19,580 bases of DNA, from the NCBI GenBank assembly GCA_004552155.1, contig SFPF01000036.1:1-19580 (forward strand). The letters are read 5' to 3'. Source of the stretch: Bacteroidales bacterium (GTDB taxonomy: Bacteria > Bacteroidota > Bacteroidia > Bacteroidales > Bacteroidaceae). Of the stretch, positions 8,752 to 13,695 are shown piece after piece; position 1 is the first letter of the stretch, and every line of letters starts with the position of its first letter. A model generated the notes under the pieces. That model had not been told where the DNA came from. It made no database searches and saw only the letters and a program-made list of their open reading frames with translations. A program made the translations under genes and the position numbers.

Positions 8752-8935
8752 TCCCCAACTCGTCGTCCCAGTAAAAATCTCCGCCGCGCCACTGCGTGAA
8801 AGCCTCCTCGCCCTTCATTGCATGATAGGCGCAGGGGCGGCGCTCCGCGTCTAGTTCCACCACCTGCATTGGCAGCACCCTGCCGTCGGGCAGATGCAGG
8901 CGGCGCACTGCGATGGCCTCCCTCCTATTTTGCAT
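8732..8935 (-). CDS. small conserved-looking protein of unknown function
   Basis: A 67-residue protein if started at ATG 8935 (MQNRREAIAVRRLHLPDGRV). The text LPDGRVLPMQVVEL then an acidic end with WRGGDFYWDD looks like a real soluble protein, and I recall similar short Bacteroidota proteins without a known function. The start overlaps the last 11 bases of the beta-barrel gene (GATGCAAAATAG holds both start and stop) and is followed by AGGAGG, so translation coupling is plausible. An upstream in-frame start at 8959 would overlap more. The tail overlaps the converging hydrolase gene by 20 bases. No membrane segment or signal peptide is seen. Existence is likely; function is not assigned. Confidence 0.6.
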   Translation of the reverse strand: MQNRREAIAVRRLHLPDGRVLPMQVVELDAERRPCAYHAMKGEEAFTQWRGGDFYWDDELGINPIQK

Positions 8936-9668
8936 CTGGGTACTCCTTTCGCAAGTCAAAGAGATAAGTGAATTTCACCACGATAGCGTTGTTGTTGCTA
9001 CGACCGAACACGTCCTTCTTGGCATTATCGAAGAAGTCGCCAAGCCCGTAATAATACCTCCCCTCAATCATAAAGTGCCCCGCACGCGTGTTCACCTCCA
9101 AGCCCGCGCCTGCCGTGATGCCATAGTCGAAGCGCCGTTGCACGCCAAGGTCGTATTGGGCGCAGAGCCCGTTCGGGCGGTCGGGCAGCCCCGTAGTTTC
9201 GTCGATGGTCCACGACGCGCCGCGCTTCGTAGCCTCGCCGAAACAATAGCCCACCTGCGGACCCGCCACGATATACCCCATCGCGCCGCGCTTTTCCCTG
9301 CCCCAGCCCATACGCGCCAGGAAGGGCAACTGCACGTAGTTCATATTCCGCTGGTACGAGTCGGGCAAAGGCTCGCCGGCAGCATTCAGCACCTTCTCCT
9401 TCCAGCCAAGGCCCGCGTAGTTGAGTTCAATCTGCAAGGCGCAGAGCGATTTAAAATACTTTTCGCTCGTCATGCGAAACGTCACGCCAAACGTCGTGCC
9501 CTGATGCATTGACTGCTTGATGGTGGGGTCAAACCCCACGCTGTTGAGCACCACGCCGCCATTCACGCCCACCGAAATGGCACGCCGGGCCACCCCCACC
9601 TGCGCCGCTAATTTGCAAGGGGCGGCAGCGAGGGCTGTCAGGATGATTAAGAATAAAATGCGTTTCAT
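8925..9668 (-). CDS. outer membrane beta-barrel protein (PorT-like/porin family)
   Basis: A 247-residue protein with a signal peptide (about residues 1-22, cleavage after KLAA) followed by alternating short amphipathic strands rich in Gly, Tyr and Phe: ISVGVNGGVVLNSVGF, GVTFRMTSEKYF, MNYVQLPFLARMGWG, YIVAGPQVGYCFG, FDYGITAGAGLEV, HFMIEGRYYYGLGDFF, and the terminal strand VVKFTYLFDL. This is the pattern of the Bacteroidota outer membrane beta-barrel (OMP_b-brl_2/PorT-like) group, with about eight to ten strands. Its specific role is unknown; PorT itself serves gliding/T9 secretion, but that should not be assumed here. ATG 9668 shares ATGA with the TGA (9665-9667) that appears to be the original stop of the LysM gene. 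The small gene at 8935 begins inside its last codons, so the three form a tight minus-strand operon. Confidence 0.85.
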   Translation of the reverse strand: MKRILFLIILTALAAAPCKLAAQVGVARRAISVGVNGGVVLNSVGFDPTIKQSMHQGTTFGVTFRMTSEKYFKSLCALQIELNYAGLGWKEKVLNAAGEPLPDSYQRNMNYVQLPFLARMGWGREKRGAMGYIVAGPQVGYCFGEATKRGASWTIDETTGLPDRPNGLCAQYDLGVQRRFDYGITAGAGLEVNTRAGHFMIEGRYYYGLGDFFDNAKKDVFGRSNNNAIVVKFTYLFDLRKEYPDAK

Positions 9669-11153
9669 CGCGTTTTGGCGATTTTATCAATTGTTTTGTC
9701 AGGTTTGTAATGTATGAGCCAGGCACTTTGGTTCACTCACGAAGGTCAACGCAGTGTCATAGCCCAAAGGAGCCATGCGCGGCGACACCGCCAGGAAATC
9801 CGCTCCAAACCATTTCTTATAGTCGGCCTCAAACGCCATCGCGGCGCGGGTATAAGGATAGTAGAAAGCCGTCGTTGCCACGTAGCTATCTGCCGCATAC
9901 AGGCCCTCGCGCAAGGCAGAGTTGCCCGCCGCGTGGTCGAGCCAGGAGTCATAGCCGAGCAGCGAGAGCTGAGTGCCCGCCGGCAAGGTTTGGCGCAGGG
10001 CGACGGTGAGGCTTTGCAGCCGCTGCTGCGTGTCGGCATCGGAGGCATCGGCGGCCAAGAGGTTGAACGTCCCCTTCTTCAACGCGCCCTTCACGACCGT
10101 GAGGTCTGCATCGGCAGGGAGCACCGTAGTTTTATAGCCATTCAATGCCAGGCGGTTTTTCAGAGCCGTCGCTACCCCACTTTTATCGGCGCGGGCGTCG
10201 CCCGGGCGGTGCGTGAGGAAAATCACGTGCGTCGCCTCCTTATGGAAACTCGCCGCCACGAGTTCAGCCAGCATTGCCTCCTCGCTCTGCGCAGGCGCAT
10301 TGAGCATAAAGAGGCGCGGGCACGTGGCCACCTGCTGCACCTTTGAAGAAAACGGTATCACTATTTTCGCGTCAGCCGGACTAAGTGCCACAACCTCGCT
10401 CCAATGGCTGGGATAGGCAGGGCCTACGATAAGGTCTGCGCCATGCGCCCCGATGCGCTGCATCACGCCGTGCAGGCTCTCCGCCGAGGGTGGTTCTTCA
10501 TACACGTGCACCCTCACGCTGCGCCCCTGCTTCTTCAGCTGCTGCACGGCCAGCAGCATGCCACGCACGTACTCCGCGCTGCGCGCCGCCACCACGCCGC
10601 CCTCCTGCAGCGGCAGCACCACCGAGATATTCACCGCGGCAAGCCCCTTCGGGGCAGGTGCGGCCGTTGCCGGCTGATTGGCGGGAATGGCAATGGTACG
10701 TCCCTTTTTAAGTTTATAGCCCACCTCCTTCATCTCCGCGTTGGCGGCGATGAGTTCATCCACCGTAATGCCGTAGGCGCGTGAGATGCTCCAGAGCGTC
10801 TCACCCTTTTTCACCTTGTGCTCGGCGGGAGCGGTGCGCACGTTTTGGGCGGGCGCGGCGGAAGGCGCGGCGGGCGGCGTATCGCCCACAGCCGTACGTT
10901 TCACAGCCATCGGCAGCGCGATGCGCAGCGTCTGTCCCGCTTTGAGCGGCTCAGTTTTGAGCGCGGGGTTTTGGCTGATAATGTCTTCGATGCTCACGCC
11001 GTATTCACGGGATATTTTATACAGCGTTTCGCCGCGCTCCACCTTGCGCTCCACCGTTTTCTGCGTCTGCGCTGCCGTCGACGTCGCAAAGGCCACATAT
11101 ATAATAAATATAACGCGCGCGCGGAGCGCTTTTTTCCAGAATTTAATTGTCAT
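9665..11153 (-). pseudogene. LysM / periplasmic-binding-like protein with frame-breaking deletion near the 3' end
   Basis: ATG 11153 gives a signal peptide (about residues 1-28, ending STAAQ), then LysM 1 (VERGETLYKISREYGVS, about 37-80), a Pro/Ala linker, LysM 2 (VKKGETLWSISRAYGIT, about 108-155) and a type-I periplasmic-binding-like domain (from about 170; VNISVVLPLQEGG to PLGYDTALTFV). LysM binds peptidoglycan; the binding domain's ligand is unknown. The open frame stops at 9699 after SEPKCLAHTLQT, which does not look like this family. In another frame the same DNA reads GTG-AAC-CAA-AGT then AWLIHYKPDKTIDKIAKTR and ends at TGA 9667-9665, overlapping the porin ATG as ATGA. That is a plausible natural C-terminus, so about 50 residues (estimated from family length) plus the frame were lost near 9737-9745. 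A GTG two codons upstream (11159) is an alternative start. The unbroken part could still fold as two LysM domains. Confidence 0.8.
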
Positions 11154-11190
11154 AATCACGTATATAAGTCTTTTGGGTTATGCGGGATGC

Positions 11191-11283
11191 GCCAATCTTA
11201 TGCAAAGATTGTGCAAGGTAAGCGCAATAAAGTTTACTTGAATTGCCGAGCCGCCGCCAATCTTATGCAAAGATTGTGCAAGG
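11191..11283. repeat. two copies of a 28-bp hairpin-forming repeat
   Basis: The same 28 bases occur at 11191-11218 and 11256-11283. Each holds the arms CAATCTT and AAGATTG around a short loop, so each can fold into a 7-bp hairpin. They lie in the leader of the LysM operon, read on the minus strand as AATCTTTG, one mismatch from the -7 box TAnnTTTG. Confidence 0.8.
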
Positions 11284-11472
11284 CGAGCGCAATTTTCGTG
11301 CAAGCGAGTGCAATAGAGCTTGCTCTAATTGCCGAGCGTAGCCGAAAATGTCAGGAAATCAAGTTTACTTGAAATGGCGTGCAAATGAGCGCAGAGCCGA
11401 ACTTGTTCGGGCTATGCCGAGTGCAGCCGACATTATGAAATTGCCGAGCCGCCGCCAATCTTATGCAAAGAT
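11241..11472. repeat. 34-bp perfect direct repeat, two copies
   Basis: A 34-base stretch at 11241-11274 is repeated exactly at 11439-11472 (begins AATTGCCGAGCCGCCGCCAA, ends GCAAAGAT). After the match the copies diverge: the first goes on with TGTGCAAGG, the second with AGTCAT. Only the second creates a perfect minus-strand TATCTTTG. The 198-bp spacing and shared ends suggest local duplication or an interspersed repeat family. Confidence 0.85.
11292..11349. repeat. 58-bp imperfect palindrome, copy 1
   Basis: It begins ATTTTCG and ends CGAAAAT, with AGAGC-TT-GCTCT at the centre and GCAAT/ATTGC between, so it can form a long bulged stem. A second copy at 12785-12842 has the same length and 53 of 58 identical bases by direct comparison. 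This is a REP-like dispersed palindrome rather than a gene feature. Confidence 0.85.
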
Positions 11473-11473
11473 A
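11466..11473 (-). promoter_or_regulatory. candidate -7 box TATCTTTG for the LysM operon
   Basis: Read on the minus strand, 11473 to 11466 is TATCTTTG followed by CA, an exact TAnnTTTG box. It lies about 315 bases upstream of the LysM ATG, so the transcript would have a long leader containing the repeats. No good -33 element at the usual spacing is visible. The degenerate copies nearer the gene are alternatives. Confidence 0.4.
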
Positions 11474-11667
11474 GTCATACGCACGCCAAGAAAGCGAATT
11501 TTTCTGCATTTTCTTACATGAAACTCCTCTTTTTTCAATTGCCGTCTGCACAGCCGAGGCATTTTCTTGGCATGCACCGTCGATTTTTGCGCTTACATTT
11601 TTTATTTCCTTACTTACATTTTATTTCTTCCTGCCCGATATTTTTTACTATCTGCTAAGAAAAAGTT

Positions 11668-11686
11668 TATTACAAAGTTTGTAATA
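11668..11686. promoter_or_regulatory. operator-like perfect palindrome TATTACAAAGTTTGTAATA
   Basis: Nine-base arms surround a single central G at 11677. The same TTACAAA half-site recurs at 11691-11697 and in the palindrome at 11711-11727. Perfect symmetry and repetition between divergent operons suggest a dimeric DNA-binding protein. I cannot name the regulator, and no regulator gene of a matching type is in the window. Confidence 0.5.
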
Positions 11687-11710
11687 CATGTTACAAACTT
11701 CCTAACACAT

Positions 11711-11727
11711 GTTACAAACTTTGTAAC
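11711..11727. promoter_or_regulatory. operator-like perfect palindrome GTTACAAACTTTGTAAC
   Basis: Eight-base arms surround a central C at 11719, 42 bp (about four helical turns) from the centre of the neighbouring palindrome. The 15 bases ACATGTTACAAACTT occur directly repeated at 11686-11700 and 11707-11721, adding a half-site between the two palindromes. Confidence 0.5.
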
Positions 11728-11951
11728 AAAAAATTTCTTATAGGACAGAAAAAAATATCAGGCAGAAAGGAAAAAATAGATTGGGGAAAAGAAAAAGTCG
11801 CAGCGACAAAGACAATACTTTGACAAAGCAGAAAGAAAAAGCACGCATTGTGTTAAATCGAAAAACAAATCGGGGATTGCTGCCAAGAAGAATTAAAGGA
11901 TCTTAGCATAAGATTTGCGGCGGAACATTAGGTAGTTGAATAAGTTTTTCA

Positions 11952-11959
11952 TAGTTTTG
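11952..11959 (+). promoter_or_regulatory. candidate -7 box TAGTTTTG for the upxY operon
   Basis: TAGTTTTG matches TAnnTTTG and is followed by CAAAG, common after Bacteroidota -7 boxes. It lies 165 bases before the upxY ATG. A TTGAA lies upstream at 11936, but the 13-bp spacing is too short for a standard -33. The long untranslated leader fits UpxY-type operons, where antitermination acts in the leader. Confidence 0.45.
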
Positions 11960-12043
11960 CAAAGATTTAGCACGAAAAGAGCATCGACATGCCTCGTTGC
12001 ATTCAGGCCGAAGCATCGGAACTTTTACGCACTTGCGCCGTAA

Positions 12044-12074
12044 CTGCTTGTTTCCCAAAAGAAAGTGGAAGCAG
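12044..12074 (+). promoter_or_regulatory. stem-loop in the upxY leader
   Basis: CTGCTT (12044-12049) pairs with AAGCAG (12069-12074), with TTTC/GAAA able to pair inside. It has no U-run directly after it, so it is not a plain terminator. Its place between the promoter and the antiterminator gene makes it a candidate pause or loading structure; this is inference. Confidence 0.35.
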
Positions 12075-12123
12075 GCAGGATTAAAGGTTTTGTATTTTGC
12101 TGCTCCCGCTGCCGGCAAACGCT

Positions 12124-12702
12124 ATGATGGAAAAAAGACTGGAAGAGACGGAAATGCGCTGGTATGCGCTGCGCGACCTTTCGCGCCCCAACGCGAAAAA
12201 TCCTGCTTACTTGACTCTGGCTGCCTGCCCGGAGATGGAGGGGCGCGTTTTCACGCCGATGGTGCAGCGCGTGTTCAACGAATTCGGCAAGCGCGTGGTG
12301 CGCCTTGTGCCGTATGTGCACGACCTGCTCTTCGCGCACCAGAGTCGCGACGTACTCGACCCTATCGTGGAGCGGATTGACCTGCTGCAATATCGCTTTG
12401 TGCGCGGCGGTAGGCAATATGAGGCGATGACCGTGCGGGATGAGGCGATGGAGCAGTTCATAAGGGCAACAAAGGAGGCGAAGAGCATTGAATATTATGC
12501 CACGGAGGAAGTGTCGCCGCTGCTCTACGGTAAGAAAATCCGCATTGTGGGCGGCAGGCTCGACGGGCTGCAAGGCAGGCTGATGAGCAGGCGCGGCAGC
12601 AAAACGAAACGGATTATCCTCGATCTGGAAGAATGCAGTCTCTCCGCAGCCGTGGAAGTGGAGGCTGAATACATACAAATTATTAAGGAACGATTTCGTT
12701 AA
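12124..12702 (+). CDS. upxY: UpxY-family transcription antiterminator (NusG-like)
   Basis: A 192-residue protein from ATG 12124 (ATG 12127 is equally possible). It starts with the NusG-N signature WYALRDL, followed by PNAKNPAYL, GRVFTPMVQRV and RLVPYVHDLLFAHQSRDVLD, and ends with a KOW-like segment (YGKKIRIVGGRLDGLQGRL). This is the layout of UpxY proteins, specialised NusG paralogues that load in the leader of their own polysaccharide operon and let RNA polymerase read through. Its place as first gene before wza/wzc fits that role. An in-frame TTG at 12097 would add residues without family support and is rejected. No UpxZ, the partner that inhibits other UpxY proteins in Bacteroides, is present in the window; Prevotella-type loci often lack it. 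A hairpin follows the stop at once. Confidence 0.85.
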   Translation: MMEKRLEETEMRWYALRDLSRPNAKNPAYLTLAACPEMEGRVFTPMVQRVFNEFGKRVVRLVPYVHDLLFAHQSRDVLDPIVERIDLLQYRFVRGGRQYEAMTVRDEAMEQFIRATKEAKSIEYYATEEVSPLLYGKKIRIVGGRLDGLQGRLMSRRGSKTKRIILDLEECSLSAAVEVEAEYIQIIKERFR

Positions 12703-12741
12703 GCCAAAAGACCAAAGAGAATTTATTCGCTTTGGCTTGGC
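12703..12741 (+). terminator. attenuator-like hairpin directly after upxY
   Basis: GCCAA...CCAAAG...GAAT pairs with ATTC...CTTTGG...TTGGC around a TT loop, starting at the base after the upxY stop. There is no strong T-run, so it is a weak or conditional terminator at best. It lies between the antiterminator gene and wza, a logical point for UpxY-dependent read-through. Confidence 0.4.
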
Positions 12742-12766
12742 GAGAAATCGCACTTTTAAGAACAGT

Positions 12767-12866
12767 AAACGAGTAAACGAGGAAATTTTCGTGCAAGAGA
12801 GCGCAATAGAGCTTGCTCATATTGCCGAGCGCAGCCGAAAATCACGAAGTGAAACGAGTAAACGAG
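12767..12866. repeat. 58-bp palindrome copy 2 flanked by 15-bp direct repeats
   Basis: The palindrome at 12785-12842 (53 of 58 bases shared with 11292-11349) lies between two identical copies of AAACGAGTAAACGAG, at 12767-12781 and 12852-12866. The motif is itself a near-duplicate (ACGAG-TAA-ACGAG). Flanking repeats of this sort may be a target duplication made on insertion, or local slippage. Confidence 0.75.
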
Positions 12867-12891
12867 TTGCTCATCATAAATTACTAAGGAA

Positions 12892-13656
12892 ATGATTAGA
12901 AAACCTATAATGCTCTTCTTTGCCTTGCTGGCGATGGCTGCGTGCCGCACGCCGCAAGACATTGCCTATCTACAAGACGTGAAAGAATATGAGGAAATAC
13001 CCACGCCGCACGACGGGTATATTCGCTTCAAGAAGGGCGACAAGATGCAAATCAACGTGCATAGCCGCGACGAGAAGATGAGAGAGCTCTTCAACATCAA
13101 ATCGACGAACAGCGCCGGCGGAACGCAAAACGGTCAGTCGTACACGGTGGGCGCAGACGGGACTATAGACTTTCCCGTGCTGGGGAAAATAACCGTGGAG
13201 GGACTGACACGCGAGGAGGTAGGGGCGAGCATCAAAGGCATGCTGGTTAACACGGACCTGTGTCGCGATGCCATTGTGAACGTGACGTTCACGGACATGA
13301 CGTTCTCCGTGCTCGGCAATGCCGGAACCGGCGTGAAGCAAATCACAAAGGACAGGATTACCATCATGGAGGCACTTGCTATGGGCGACCTCAATATAGA
13401 CGGCCTGCGCAAGAATATCCTGGTGATGCGTCAGGAGGGCGACAAGCAGGTGGCCTACCGCGTGGACGTGACACAAGCGAAGAGCGTGTACTCCTCGCCC
13501 GTCTATTATATACAGCAAAACGACGTGATATACGTGGAGCCCAACGACAAATTCAAGCGCAACAGCACCGTGATGGGCAGCACGGCCTTCACGCCCACGT
13601 TCTGGATTTCGATGGGCACGCTCGCCATGTCGCTCGTGCTGATGTTTGTGAAATAA
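12892..13656 (+). CDS. wza: Wza-type polysaccharide export lipoprotein
   Basis: A 254-residue outer membrane lipoprotein. The start MIRKPIMLFFALLAMAAC is a lipoprotein signal with Cys18 as the acylated residue. A Poly_export domain follows (about 40-130: RFKKGDKMQINVHSRD, VGADGTIDFPVLGKITVEGL, REEVGASI), then an SLBB domain (FSVLGNAGTGVKQITKDRIT, EALAMGDLNIDG), YYIQQNDVIYVEPN and a hydrophobic C-terminal segment. This is the short Wza form, which makes the outer membrane outlet for polymer and pairs with Wzc. The start follows AAGGA by a few bases and matches the family. EALAMGDL seems one residue shorter than the usual EALAMAGDL, a possible in-frame codon loss. It is an intact frame, 39 bases upstream of wzc. 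Confidence 0.88.
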   Translation: MIRKPIMLFFALLAMAACRTPQDIAYLQDVKEYEEIPTPHDGYIRFKKGDKMQINVHSRDEKMRELFNIKSTNSAGGTQNGQSYTVGADGTIDFPVLGKITVEGLTREEVGASIKGMLVNTDLCRDAIVNVTFTDMTFSVLGNAGTGVKQITKDRITIMEALAMGDLNIDGLRKNILVMRQEGDKQVAYRVDVTQAKSVYSSPVYYIQQNDVIYVEPNDKFKRNSTVMGSTAFTPTFWISMGTLAMSLVLMFVK

Positions 13657-13695
13657 AAAATTGTTTCCATAAATTCTTTTCCCAAGAAATCGTTT

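Larger units (their letters stand above)
11621..11780. repeat. about 160-bp imperfect palindrome in the divergent promoter region
   Basis: The left half from 11621 and the reverse complement of the right half up to 11780 share a series of blocks in the same order: TATTTCTTCC/TATTTTTTCC, TGCCCGATATTTTTT/TGCCTGATATTTTTT, TCTG, AAGAAA, then TTACAAAGTTTGTAA. The centre is near 11699. Spacer lengths differ by a few bases, so this is a diverged inverted repeat. It could act as a regulator-binding region, form a long RNA hairpin, or be the remains of a small mobile palindrome. Confidence 0.75.
11154..12123. other. divergent intergenic region, no protein gene recognised
   Basis: Nearly 1 kb separates the minus-strand LysM operon from the plus-strand upxY operon. 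Left to right it holds the LysM leader with short inverted and direct repeats (11191-11475), a pyrimidine-rich stretch with a repeated CTTACATTTT element (11590-11625), a large imperfect palindrome (about 11621-11780), an A-rich stretch (11781-11950), and the probable upxY promoter and leader (11952-12123). Open frames here are short, overlap repeats and have no protein character. I see no tRNA or rRNA. Confidence 0.7.

Noticed and set aside
8913..9512. Plus-strand open frame of 199 codons opposite the beta-barrel gene
   Set aside because: The minus-strand frame has a signal peptide and beta-barrel strands; the plus frame has none and overlaps the small gene.
10818..11372. Plus-strand open frame of 184 codons opposite the LysM gene start
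   Set aside because: It is antisense to the LysM signal peptide and runs through the dispersed repeats; composition is Arg/His/Phe-rich without motifs.
11191..11475. CRISPR array
   Set aside because: Only two or three repeat copies with unequal spacing and hairpin-rich intervals, and no cas genes.
11621..11780. Invertible capsule promoter of the Bacteroides type
   Set aside because: The arms fill almost the whole segment so inversion would change little, no exact TAnnTTTG box lies between them, and no invertase gene is in the window.
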